From Bacteroidota bacterium (GTDB lineage Bacteria; Bacteroidota; Bacteroidia; Chitinophagales; Saprospiraceae): DNA of 64,000 bases. The DNA is taken from assembly GCA_016124585.1 (NCBI GenBank), contig WGNL01000033.1, forward strand, positions 24,900 to 88,899. The letters run 5' to 3'. This document shows positions 47,601-56,375 of the stretch, in pieces. Below the pieces are notes generated by a model. The model was not told the origin of the DNA. It saw only the letters and a list, made by a program, of their open reading frames with translations, and searched no databases. Within the stretch, counting starts at the first letter, position 1, and every line of letters begins with the position of its first letter. The translations under genes and the position numbers were made by a program.

Positions 47601-50600
47601 CGATGACCTTGACTTGAACCTTGGTACTCCACAGACTCAAGACAACCCAGCTATCAACGCAACTAACGTTGCTAACGGTGGTCTTGGTTGCCCAGGTTCT
47701 AACCCATTTGCATTCCCAACACCAAACAACGGTTTGGATGATGCAGACGTACTTGAACTTACTGGTTCTGGTGTACCTTCAATCAAAGGTCAGCCACTGG
47801 TAGCTATGTGCGAAATCAGCACTGAATACGAAGACTTGGTAGTAAATGTTTGCCCAGGTACTTTCAAGATTATCCGTCGCTGGACACTCATCGACTGGTG
47901 TGCAAACCCAGTTGACGTACGTCACTTCGATCAGTTGATCAAAGTTGTTGACGACAAAGCTCCAACACTCGAATTGTTCGCAGTTGAAGGTGATGTTGAA
48001 AACAACTACGGTACACACAGCATCCCAGCATTGGGTGATGGTGGTGGTTGCAACCAGGAGCCACAGTTGAGCGGTGGTACTAAGTACTTTGCTCACGTAC
48101 AGCTTCCACAGAGCCAAACTCCTGAGTTCTACAACAACGTAAGCCTTGCTAAACTTTGGTTGAATGTTGACCACGCTCGTTTGAGTGACCTTGACATCTT
48201 CCTGAAAGCACCAAACGGCCGTGTAGTTGAAGTTACTTCAAACAATGGTGGTAACGGTACTAAGATTTCTGCTGACTTCTACGATTCTGCAACTGGTGAT
48301 GTAACATTGAGCCAATTCAACACAATTGGTAACTTCAAGCCTGAAGGTTCTGCTGCAACTTCTTGCGGTGGTTTCGGTGCTACTTACAACACTAACGGTA
48401 CTCTGCACTCTAAGTTCTCTGACTTCAGCTCAGGTGGTGCTTGGCAGAACGACATGCTTGGTAACTGGGAACTTATCGTTTTCGACGAAGTTGCTCAAGC
48501 TACTGGTAAAGTTGTTGAGTGGAAATTGTTCTTCACTTACAGCTCTTTGAACATCGATGTTTACGATGCAGCAGTTCCACAGAACAGCGGTGCTCCACAC
48601 GCAGTATGCCAAGGTACAGTTAACGTACCACCAGTATCTGCTTATGACAACTGCAGCGGTGTTGCTGGTTACACTACTGAGCTTTGGACTATCGTTCCAG
48701 GTTCTAACCCAGCACTTCCAATGAACCAACTTGGTTCTGTAGCTGGCAACGGTGGCAACTTCTACAACATTCCATTGTTCGCAAACGGTGCAGCAGCTCG
48801 CTACCTCGTTCGCTACTATGCTGTTGACGGTTGTGGTAACCAAACTTACGTTGAGACTGTAGTTACGCTTCGTGACAAAGTTCCACCAGTACCTAACTGT
48901 ATCTCTTACACTGAAGTTTCTATCGCAAACGATGGCCTCGGCACTGGCACTAGCTGCGCTCGTGTATACGCTGAAGACCTCAACAACGCTAGCTACGACA
49001 ACTGTAAGCCAGTTTATTTCTTGATGGCCAAAATGGCTGATGCTTCTTCGCCAAACATCTTCAACCGTTGCTACTACCCATACAGGGATTTCTGCTGCAA
49101 CAACATTGGCGACAACCAAGTTATCTTGTTGGTACTTGACCAAGACCCAACTCCGTTCTTCACTACATTGAACAACGCAGGTCTTGGCTGTGATGGCACT
49201 CCTGGTCTCTTCTTGAGCCAAAACTTTGCCTTCAACACTAGCGGTTTGAACTTCAACACTTGCATGGTTAACGTACACGTGTCTGACAAACTGCCTCCAG
49301 TACTTGTAAGCTGCCCAGCTAACCAACGCATTTCTTGCGACTGGTATGCTGACAACCTTGAGACTCAGTTGGCTTCTTTGACAACTGCTCAAGCTAAGTG
49401 CGACTTGTTGACTTCTTTGAACTTCGGTTCACCAATCTACTACGACAACTGTGTTACTAACACAACTTGTAACTTCTCTGTAAGCCTTGACCAGTGCTTG
49501 GAAGGTTCTATCACTCGTAGCTGGACTACTACTGACAACGCAGGTAACACTGCGCTTCAGCCATGTACTCAGACTATCCGTGTTGACCACGTATCTGATT
49601 GGGCTGTTGAATTCCCTGTGAGCATCGATGTTAACTGTGGCAACACAGTACCAAGCTTCGGTGAGCCAGAGATCTTCTACGAAACATGTGAACTTGTTGC
49701 AGTAACTAGCGACGACCAAGTATTTACTGTTCCTGGTACAGATGCTTGCTACAAAATCGTTCGTCAGTGGACAGTTATCAACTGGTGTGTAGTTGGTGCT
49801 GTTGTTGACCAAGAAGTTGTAGAACAGTCAGAAAGAGACATGCAGAACGCAGGTCTTCCTTTCCCACAATGTGACGTAGACAGCGATGGTGATTGCGATG
49901 ACCACACTTTCCGTGATTCTTGGAGGAGCGGCCCATCTAACCCTAACCGTCCAACGGTGGTTGATGCTACTCGCCAGTTTGGTCCAGATACTGACCCAGA
50001 CACAGATCCATGGGATGGTTACATCACTTACCAACAAGTTATCAAAGTTCAGGATACAGTTGATCCTATCTTCACTAACGGTTGTGTAATTCCAGACGTT
50101 TGCATCGAAGACAATACTTGTGCAGCTACTGTTCTTCTTCCAGAACCAGAAATCACTGAGTGTACTGATCAGTACGAAGTTACTGCTCAAATCAAAATCG
50201 GTGGTGTATGGCTCAACGGATTCGGTCCATTCTTGAACGTTGCTCCAGGTACTTACGAAGTTCGTTACGTAGCTAAAGACTACTGCAACAACCAAACTCA
50301 GTGCCTCAGCACTGTAACTGTTAAGGATTGCAAGAAGCCTACGCCTTACTGCAAAAATGGTCTTGTTATCGAGCTTATGCAAACAGGTATGGTTGACACT
50401 TGGGCAACCGACTTCGACGCAGGTAGCTTCGACAACTGTCCGGGTGCGCTTAAGCTTTCGTTCTCAGCTAACGTGAACGACATCGGAAACACTTACACTT
50501 GCGACGACTTGGGTCAGAACGTAGTTCAGATCTGGGTAACTGACGCAGCTGGTAACCAAGACTACTGTGAGACATTTGTTATCATCCAGGCCAATATGGG

Positions 50601-51846
50601 TCAGTGCGATGACGATCCACTTGTAGCTGGTGTTATTGCGAACGAAAGCAACGTAGGTGTTGAAAATGTTAGCGTGAACGTTAACAGCCCAAGTGGCTTT
50701 GACAACATGTTGACAACTGATGTTAACGGTGCATTCGGTATTCACGTTCCAACTGGAGGTGACTACACTATCACACCACAGTACGATGAAGATCCACTTA
50801 ACGGTGTTTCTACATTTGACCTTGTACTTATCAGCAAGCACATCCTTGGTGTAACGCCACTTGGCAGCCCATACAAGATCATTGCTGCTGACGCTAACAA
50901 GTCAGGTACTGTGTCTACATTCGACCTCGTGGAAATCCGTAAGTTGATACTCTTCATCAACAGCGACTTCCCGAACAACACTTCTTGGAGGTTCGTTGAC
51001 AAGTCATTCTCGTTCCCGAACCCAAGCAATCCATTTGCTACTGCGTTCCCAGAAGTTATCAACTTGAACGATGTTACTGCTGACATGTTGAACAACAACT
51101 TCGTTGCAATCAAGATCGGTGACGTTAACGGTTCTGCTGCAGTTAACCTCCTAGGTGCTGCTCAAGAGCGTACAATGGTTGGTGACTTGGTTTTCAACGC
51201 TGATGACATCAATGTTGAAGCTGGTAACACTTATACAGTTGAATTCAAAGCTACTGACTTCAATGTTAGCGGCTACCAGTTCAGCTTGAACTTCAACAAG
51301 AAAGCTCTTGAATTTGTAGATGTAGTTTCAGGTCTTGCTGATGCAAGCAACTTCGGTACTACGTTGGTAAATGAAGGTGTTCTGACTGCAAGCTGGAACA
51401 GCGATGAAGCTAAGCGTTTGGCTACTGGTGAAGTAGTATTCGGCTTGACTTTCAAAGCACTCCAAAGCGGTCAATTGAGCGGTATGTTGAACATCAACAG
51501 CAGCTACACTGTAGCTGAGGCTTACAACAGCAACAATGAGTTGATGAATGTAGCTATGTCGTTCAACAACAACTTGGTAACTGGTGCTTTCGACCTTTAC
51601 CAAAATACACCGAACCCGTTTGCCAGCGTTACGACGATTGGCTTCTATCTGCCCGAAGCAACTTCTGCAACGCTGACTATCAGCGACGTTCAAGGTAAAG
51701 TAGTGAAGGTTATCAATGGCGACTACACTAAAGGTTACAACTCAGTTAACCTGAAGCGTGGTGACCTCGGCGCCTCTGGCGTTCTTTACTACCGCCTCGA
51801 TACGGGCAGCGACAGCGCTACTCGTAAGATGATTCTGGTAGATTAA
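44686..51846 (+). CDS. Giant HYR-dockerin-cohesin-like T9SS surface protein
   Basis: This encodes 2386 residues. The signal peptide is MKKRILTYLGMVFFACLFGAP with cleavage near LMAQ. A CUB-like domain (40-185) is followed by HYR modules from about 280. Two homologous domains of about 190 residues (326-505 and 680-863, both ending IPNIQVN[YF]) are set inside HYR modules. The shared Cys module (NSSYIGNGPHTVKV ... SCWGSIIVEDKLPP) is near 560-650. A proprotein-convertase P-domain (about 1150-1287, HARLSDLDIFLKAPNG, LGNWELIVFDE), more HYR modules, a CnaB-like domain (1977-2032), a dockerin-like domain (2040-2150), a cohesin-like domain (2160-2298) and a T9SS tail (2302-2386, NTPNPFASVTT) follow. 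Codon use is that of a very highly expressed gene (NNT for four-fold and NNC for two-fold families). It is probably a main surface-layer or fibre component. Start at 44686 from the signal peptide. Confidence 0.92.
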   Translation: MKKRILTYLGMVFFACLFGAPLMAQVNMPYNPVTPLAPVVVTTPINFFDNGGAGANYSNASSAASKITFVPGTAGNRIQVTFQSFATEGSFDALFIYNGRVDGNPGSADVCTAPLIPAGTCNSATSLVTGSTVNFGAGGFVGTGIPGGGAPIFSTSGDGAMSFVFRSDGSVTQAGWAATISQVANPCRLIPPANVVTGVGPNCGPNSATVNVPTFAAAGCANGATLQYRVDCGPAVVVGVIPTAATITTAPLSPGVHTIHWEAVNGACLVSDGTSTVNILDTTPPTITCPGNYNINLIAGECNSVVTYNLPTVSDNCPWGPNPTPVQVPASFIAHGSGVVSYAGNAAPGGYYFSLTNASTETRTITGFGVRFADPAFGAYPTSTNFQVYTKTGSFAGFENNAGAWTNLGPQVINPIPAYFPTGTGALGQLALSATQTMAPGATISFHFFGNNACPIANWNGGTQPATTVNGFTVLGGAWASGLFTVGAAGGTTIPNIQVNYAAVIPAPTPTQTAGLAPGSLFPVGTTTNCFSVTDFAGNTSSCCFDINVIEYPNPTQVLACNDNVQISLDQQCQGAINADDILEGGPYGCYDTRYTVMIITPMGGIISPAVVNSSYIGNGPHTVKVVDNVTGQSCWGSIIVEDKLPPVIECRDFEVECTEDINVAPYNGPASYYFLPSTPIQFPASFADHVGGGVYTLQGNFGPQGDYWDITNNYANAIQITGFGLRMPNPATGAVPAAPIEYHMWNRPTFQGFQTNGAAWTNLGVYQLVNLPPYFQTGTGPLAQLVLNAPITVAPGATTGFHCFSPEAGLVFNYTFGVQPPVVNGNLTLLGGESSFGEFGPLFQVGINTIPNIQVNFDIVGVPIIPSDNCTSPVTLTHIDNFTDGVCGGFAGKVTRTWTATDAYGNSKSCVQMVTFNRPTLDDVDVPEDVKWTCEQYDAFPNITGATRLHPFITDTDLSTEIIDVNLDPNCDDLDLNLGTPQTQDNPAINATNVANGGLGCPGSNPFAFPTPNNGLDDADVLELTGSGVPSIKGQPLVAMCEISTEYEDLVVNVCPGTFKIIRRWTLIDWCANPVDVRHFDQLIKVVDDKAPTLELFAVEGDVENNYGTHSIPALGDGGGCNQEPQLSGGTKYFAHVQLPQSQTPEFYNNVSLAKLWLNVDHARLSDLDIFLKAPNGRVVEVTSNNGGNGTKISADFYDSATGDVTLSQFNTIGNFKPEGSAATSCGGFGATYNTNGTLHSKFSDFSSGGAWQNDMLGNWELIVFDEVAQATGKVVEWKLFFTYSSLNIDVYDAAVPQNSGAPHAVCQGTVNVPPVSAYDNCSGVAGYTTELWTIVPGSNPALPMNQLGSVAGNGGNFYNIPLFANGAAARYLVRYYAVDGCGNQTYVETVVTLRDKVPPVPNCISYTEVSIANDGLGTGTSCARVYAEDLNNASYDNCKPVYFLMAKMADASSPNIFNRCYYPYRDFCCNNIGDNQVILLVLDQDPTPFFTTLNNAGLGCDGTPGLFLSQNFAFNTSGLNFNTCMVNVHVSDKLPPVLVSCPANQRISCDWYADNLETQLASLTTAQAKCDLLTSLNFGSPIYYDNCVTNTTCNFSVSLDQCLEGSITRSWTTTDNAGNTALQPCTQTIRVDHVSDWAVEFPVSIDVNCGNTVPSFGEPEIFYETCELVAVTSDDQVFTVPGTDACYKIVRQWTVINWCVVGAVVDQEVVEQSERDMQNAGLPFPQCDVDSDGDCDDHTFRDSWRSGPSNPNRPTVVDATRQFGPDTDPDTDPWDGYITYQQVIKVQDTVDPIFTNGCVIPDVCIEDNTCAATVLLPEPEITECTDQYEVTAQIKIGGVWLNGFGPFLNVAPGTYEVRYVAKDYCNNQTQCLSTVTVKDCKKPTPYCKNGLVIELMQTGMVDTWATDFDAGSFDNCPGALKLSFSANVNDIGNTYTCDDLGQNVVQIWVTDAAGNQDYCETFVIIQANMGQCDDDPLVAGVIANESNVGVENVSVNVNSPSGFDNMLTTDVNGAFGIHVPTGGDYTITPQYDEDPLNGVSTFDLVLISKHILGVTPLGSPYKIIAADANKSGTVSTFDLVEIRKLILFINSDFPNNTSWRFVDKSFSFPNPSNPFATAFPEVINLNDVTADMLNNNFVAIKIGDVNGSAAVNLLGAAQERTMVGDLVFNADDINVEAGNTYTVEFKATDFNVSGYQFSLNFNKKALEFVDVVSGLADASNFGTTLVNEGVLTASWNSDEAKRLATGEVVFGLTFKALQSGQLSGMLNINSSYTVAEAYNSNNELMNVAMSFNNNLVTGAFDLYQNTPNPFASVTTIGFYLPEATSATLTISDVQGKVVKVINGDYTKGYNSVNLKRGDLGASGVLYYRLDTGSDSATRKMILVD

Positions 51847-51865
51847 GACTTATAAGTAAAGAGAC

Positions 51866-51889
51866 GGCAGCCGGCTCCGGCCGGCTGCC
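51866..51889 (+). repeat. GC-rich hairpin after the giant gene
   Basis: GGCAGCCGG (51866-51874) pairs with CCGGCTGCC (51881-51889) around a 6-nt loop, 20 bp after the stop codon. No T run follows, so it may protect the mRNA 3' end or form part of a terminator array. Confidence 0.65.
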
Positions 51890-51991
51890 AACTTTACTGA
51901 GTCTTAAATGAAACAATGAAACGAATATGAAGAAATACACCACAGACCGTTTTCAGTAATGAAATAAAGACTTAAATCGGTTTTTGGGATG

Positions 51992-52027
51992 GCCTCTCTC
52001 CACTGAGTGTTGGAGGGGGGCTTTTTT
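51992..52027 (+). terminator. First intrinsic terminator after the giant gene
   Basis: The 11-bp stem GCCTCTCTCCA / TGGAGGGGGGC (51992-52002 with 52011-52021, using G:U pairs) is followed by T6. Confidence 0.75.
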
Positions 52028-52031
52028 ATTT

Positions 52032-52069
52032 AAATGACCCTTGGCTGCTGAGCCAAGGGTCATTTTTTT
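52032..52069 (+). terminator. Second intrinsic terminator after the giant gene
   Basis: Perfect 15-bp stem (52032-52046 with 52051-52065, AAATGACCCTTGGCT and complement), 4-nt loop and T7. It directly follows the first terminator. Confidence 0.9.
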
Positions 52070-52249
52070 ATGAAAAATATATTATAAAAATAAAACAGGC
52101 ATGATTTTTACTATTTGTGAAGCAGTAACATACAAATGCCCATGAGCGGGCAATCCTTCAAGGAGAAAACGGACACATTCACAACACTTCAGTTTAGCAT
52201 TTCTTATCCAAACTTCACACTGACAAGAAAATAAGGCGGTAGCACTAGC

Positions 52250-52257
52250 TACTTTTG
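52250..52257 (+). promoter_or_regulatory. Possible -7 element of HYR-dockerin gene 4
   Basis: TACTTTTG fits TAnnTTTG, 263 bp upstream of the start at 52520. No -33 box at the right spacing. Confidence 0.35.
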
Positions 52258-52519
52258 AGAACATCTGCACAACACCTGAAGGGGAGCACTATTCGTATTT
52301 GAGAAAACTACCACTTTCCTCCTTCTGCTCAAGGCATGAAAACTGCCTGCAATTAGTTCTTCAATCGTGGCCTTGCTAGAAATAGGTTAAGTAGTTGATT
52401 ATCAACTGACTAACTCAGTGCTTACAACTTCGATAGCTGTAAGGGTAGGTTTTATTTGCCTGAATCTATCCAAACAGCAGGAAGCATATAATCCAGATTC
52501 GTTAACAAATTTTAATTCA

Positions 52520-55500
52520 ATGAAACAGAACAAATTCTCCCGATTAGGCATGCTATGGACTTTTTTGATAGTCCTGCTTGCCCAAATCAATGCCCATGCG
52601 GGGCTAATCACATGTGGTGACAATATCAACTTGTCACCTGGCGCTAATTGTATGGTAAATGCCGATGTGGATTTTGTCATCACGACTTCAGATTGTACAG
52701 GACCTTATTGGTTAGTGGCCAAGGAATTGAATGGCGATACTATCGTATGGGGTGTTGGCTCTATTAGTTTTGATGCAACAGCTTATCTAGGCACTACGAT
52801 AACAATTGAGGTGAAAGACATTCCTTCCGGTACTTCTTGCGAAAGTAACTATGATGTTTACGATGGTTCTAACCCAATCATCAATTGCCCGACAGATACC
52901 ATCAGCTGTACTGCATCGCTTGATCCTGCTGATTTAAAGCCAGTGACTTATAGCGATAACTGCGGTATCGACACCTTGTTTTTTCAAGATGACACTACTT
53001 TGTTCGATTGTAATTTTATTCCTGCGACTTTCATTTCAAGTGTAAATCGAACATGGACTGTGAGAGATGTTTATGGTAATGAAGCTTCCTGCATTCAATA
53101 TATTTATCTTTTGCGACCAGATACCTCAATGGTACAAATGCCCGCAGACATTACGATTGACTGCTCAGCTTCTACTGACCCAGATTCTATTGGTAGGCCG
53201 ACTATCGATGGGCGACCAGTTTATAATAATGGGCTTTGCAATTTGTTTGTAAGCTATACCGATACAGAGATTCCTTCGGATTGTGGAACAAGGCCGATCC
53301 TTCGTAGGTGGGTGGTAAGTGACAATTGCATCATAGCAGATGTAAAGATTGATACGCAACTTATCTTGTTGCAAGACATTGAACCACCTGTTTTTACAGG
53401 CTGCGGCGATTCGGTTTTTTACCAAACCGATATTGGGCTGTGTAGTGCGGACATCGTTTTGGACATGCCCAATGTTACAGATAATTGCAGTGAGTTTGCC
53501 GTCCAAGCTAGCATCCCAGGCTTTCCAGTGACCACAGATTTTACATTTCAAGATGTCCCTAAAGGGATGCGACTTGTGACTTTTGTTGCCACGGATAGTT
53601 GCGGTAATATTTCGGCGCCTTGCACGAGGAAGATTTTTGTAATCGACAATGAAACGCCTACAGCGATTTGTAAAAATTTCCCAATTGTTTCATTGCCAAG
53701 TAATGGCACTGTTGATGTATTGGCCAGTGTTTTCAACGCTGGTAGCCATGACAACTGCCCAGGGCCGCTAGTATTTACGGGAAGCCGGGATGGTTTGCCG
53801 TTTACACCTGCCGTAAATTTCAATTGTGCAGATGCTGGCGACACCATCATGGTAACCATGAAAGTTGCCGAAGGAGGTAACCTTTCATCCTTCAACACGT
53901 GCATGGTTCAGGTAGTGGTTCAGGATAAAATTCCTCCAGGCATATCCTGCCCAGGCCCACAAACTATTCAGTGTACCGCTGATTATTCTGATTTGTCGGT
54001 ATTTGGTAGTCCTTTCGTGTACGACCCATGTGGATATACTTTGACTGAAGTGGATTCAATTGACATCCAAAACTGTGGCGTGGGAACAATTATCCGTGAA
54101 TTTACGGCGACAGACTCAAGTGGAAATAGCAGTAATTGCACCCAAGTCATTTCAGTCATCAATTCAACACCATACAACGGCCAAGGTATCGTTTGGCCGT
54201 TGGACACCATGCTGGTGAATTATTGCGCTGGTCCAGCTAATCTTGGTCCTAGCAACCTTCCAGCGCCATACAATTTCCCAATAACGCCAACCACAAGTTG
54301 CGCCATGCTGGCAGTAAATTATGTTGATCAAGTTTTCAATATTTCATCACCAGCTTGCTATAAAATTGTACGGACATGGAAGGTGATAGACTGGTGCCAG
54401 TACAACCCTGCCAACCCGACCGTTGGCGCATGGACACATCAGCAGATAGTGGCAGTGGTGGATACACAAGCGCCTGTCATCACTTATTGCCCATCTGATA
54501 CGACGGTAAGTGTTGACTTGGATTGCAGTATTGCTTTGGCAACATTTTTCCCAGTAACAGCAACGGATTGTAGTCCGAACATTACGATAACCAACAACCA
54601 GCCTTATGCTACTAGCAATGGTGCGGATGCATCAGGCTACTACCCGCAGGGCATACACCACATTGTTTTTACAGTGAAAGATGGCTGTGGCAACAAGTCA
54701 AAATGTGAATTCAACCTTACAGTGAAGGACTTGAAAGACCCCACACCATACTGCAATACAGGCATCGTTTCAGAATTACAATTGATGGCTGGACAAGCAA
54801 TGGCATCTGTGCAAGCCGTACAGTTCAACGACAACAGCTTCGACAACTGTACAGCACCTAGCGACCTTACCTATACCATTCGGTTGGTAGGTGATCCAAA
54901 TGCACCGACAAGCGGACTCGTTTTTGATTGTGACGACGAAGGTGCACACCAAGTGGAAGTTTGGGTGACCGATGAGGAAGGCAACAGCGATTTCTGTGTG
55001 ACAACTGTATTCGTACAGGACAATATGGATGTATGCCCCTTCAATGATGATACACTGGTTGTCAATTCAACCTCGATTCAAGGCTATGTGGAGTCAATGA
55101 TGGGCGATGAAATGCCACAAGTGGAAGTCGCCGCAACGAATGCAGGCATGATGGCGCAAACCAATAATGTCGGGATTTATCAACTAAATGGCTTGCAAAC
55201 AGGTGGAAACTACGCCATTGCACCGCAAAAAGATATATCGCCCTTGAACGGTGTTACCAGCTTTGACTTATTGCTGATTACTAGTCATGTATTAGGGACT
55301 ACGCCTTTCACCGATCCGTACAAATTGATTGCTGCCGATGCCAATCACAGCGGGAAGGTGACCACGATTGACATTATTGAAATACGTAAGCTAATCTTGC
55401 ATATTTACGACAACTTCCCGAACAACACCTCGTGGCGGTTTGTCCCAAAAAGCTATGTTTTCCCGAACCCAACAGACCCGTCTACACCACCGTTCCCTGA

Positions 55501-56308
55501 GGCACTTTACCTGACTGCTGGTCAACAAATGCCTAATGCGGATTTTGTGGGGATAAAAATTGGGGACGTCAACGGTAGTGCTTTGCCAGGATTCACTGGG
55601 GCTGTCACAGGTGAGCGCACCAGTGCAGTGCTACCTTTCGTCACAGCAGACAGGAATGTAGTGGCAGGCGAGGAAATTACCGTACCGATAAAGATAACGA
55701 CTGCAAGCGATTTGCTTGCCATACAATTTACATTAGAATTTATAGACGATCTGGAATTGCGGGGCTATGAAAAGGGCGCACTGCCATCGCTTAGCGATGA
55801 TGATTTTGGCAGAACGCTACAGGAGCAGGGAGTTCTCACGGCAGTTTGGTTCAATCCGACCCCTGCTGCCTTGAAAAAGGACGACGCCCTTTTCAACCTC
55901 CGTTTTTTGGCGAAAAAATCAGGCCGTCTGAGCGAAATGCTCTCGATGACTGCTCGCTATACTGATGCACTGGCTTATCAGACCGACGGTCAACCGATGT
56001 TGCCAGTCCTTGAATTCTCAAATTTGCAGGACGAACAGACCAGCGGCGGCTTCCAGTTATATCAAAACCAGCCGAACCCGTTTAAGGAGAACACCACGAT
56101 TGGGTTTACGCTGCCAGAACGTGCCGAAGCCAAGCTGACCATTTATGACGCTGATGGACGAATCTTGAAAATCTTCCAAGGTAGTTTTGAAAAAGGCTAC
56201 AACGAAGTGAACGTTGAGCGCTCCGAACTGCAGTCGGGTGGGGTAGTATTCTACAAATTGGAAACACCATCGCACAATGCCGTGCGGAAGATGATTCTGT
56301 TGCAATAA
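52520..56308 (+). CDS. HYR-dockerin-cohesin-like T9SS surface protein 4
   Basis: This encodes 1262 residues. Signal peptide (LGMLWTFLIVLLAQINAHA), then an N-terminal Cys module (30-125) more diverged than in the paralogues. HYR modules (about 130-850) carry repeated DNC/DSC-G-N motifs. A CnaB-like domain (853-905) is followed by a dockerin-like domain (907-1023) with loops DANHSGKVTTIDIIEI and IGDVNGSA, again with the NTSWRF / FPNPTDPS insert. A cohesin-like domain (1040-1170, VVAGEEITVPIKIT) and a T9SS tail (1177-1262, NQPNPFKENTT) end it. Codon use is ordinary, unlike the giant paralogue directly upstream. The start at 52520 gives the signal peptide. A strong terminator follows. Confidence 0.9.
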   Translation: MKQNKFSRLGMLWTFLIVLLAQINAHAGLITCGDNINLSPGANCMVNADVDFVITTSDCTGPYWLVAKELNGDTIVWGVGSISFDATAYLGTTITIEVKDIPSGTSCESNYDVYDGSNPIINCPTDTISCTASLDPADLKPVTYSDNCGIDTLFFQDDTTLFDCNFIPATFISSVNRTWTVRDVYGNEASCIQYIYLLRPDTSMVQMPADITIDCSASTDPDSIGRPTIDGRPVYNNGLCNLFVSYTDTEIPSDCGTRPILRRWVVSDNCIIADVKIDTQLILLQDIEPPVFTGCGDSVFYQTDIGLCSADIVLDMPNVTDNCSEFAVQASIPGFPVTTDFTFQDVPKGMRLVTFVATDSCGNISAPCTRKIFVIDNETPTAICKNFPIVSLPSNGTVDVLASVFNAGSHDNCPGPLVFTGSRDGLPFTPAVNFNCADAGDTIMVTMKVAEGGNLSSFNTCMVQVVVQDKIPPGISCPGPQTIQCTADYSDLSVFGSPFVYDPCGYTLTEVDSIDIQNCGVGTIIREFTATDSSGNSSNCTQVISVINSTPYNGQGIVWPLDTMLVNYCAGPANLGPSNLPAPYNFPITPTTSCAMLAVNYVDQVFNISSPACYKIVRTWKVIDWCQYNPANPTVGAWTHQQIVAVVDTQAPVITYCPSDTTVSVDLDCSIALATFFPVTATDCSPNITITNNQPYATSNGADASGYYPQGIHHIVFTVKDGCGNKSKCEFNLTVKDLKDPTPYCNTGIVSELQLMAGQAMASVQAVQFNDNSFDNCTAPSDLTYTIRLVGDPNAPTSGLVFDCDDEGAHQVEVWVTDEEGNSDFCVTTVFVQDNMDVCPFNDDTLVVNSTSIQGYVESMMGDEMPQVEVAATNAGMMAQTNNVGIYQLNGLQTGGNYAIAPQKDISPLNGVTSFDLLLITSHVLGTTPFTDPYKLIAADANHSGKVTTIDIIEIRKLILHIYDNFPNNTSWRFVPKSYVFPNPTDPSTPPFPEALYLTAGQQMPNADFVGIKIGDVNGSALPGFTGAVTGERTSAVLPFVTADRNVVAGEEITVPIKITTASDLLAIQFTLEFIDDLELRGYEKGALPSLSDDDFGRTLQEQGVLTAVWFNPTPAALKKDDALFNLRFLAKKSGRLSEMLSMTARYTDALAYQTDGQPMLPVLEFSNLQDEQTSGGFQLYQNQPNPFKENTTIGFTLPERAEAKLTIYDADGRILKIFQGSFEKGYNEVNVERSELQSGGVVFYKLETPSHNAVRKMILLQ

Positions 56309-56342
56309 TTAGAAATTGTTTGAAATCAACATATAAGTTTCG

Positions 56343-56372
56343 CCCCCTGACGGAGTACGTCAGGGGGTTTTT
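56343..56372 (+). terminator. Terminator after HYR-dockerin gene 4
   Basis: A perfect 10-bp stem CCCCCTGACG/CGTCAGGGGG (56343-56352 with 56358-56367), 5-nt loop and T5, between convergent genes. Confidence 0.88.
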
Positions 56373-56375
56373 GTT

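Larger units (their letters stand above)
51847..52519. other. Terminator-rich gap and leader of HYR-dockerin gene 4
   Basis: 673 bp. A GC-rich hairpin (51866-51889) and two intrinsic terminators (51992-52027 and 52032-52069) come first. A start-like ATGAAAAATATATTATAA stands at 52070, then AT-rich sequence with a possible -7 box at 52250-52257. No longer gene is seen. Confidence 0.6.

Noticed and set aside
48430..49392. 320-codon open frame on the minus strand inside the giant gene, and many similar ones
   Set aside because: It is a by-product of the strong NNT/NNC codon bias of the sense gene. The peptide is rich in Val, Ser and Thr without any domain, and the sense strand clearly encodes the HYR protein.
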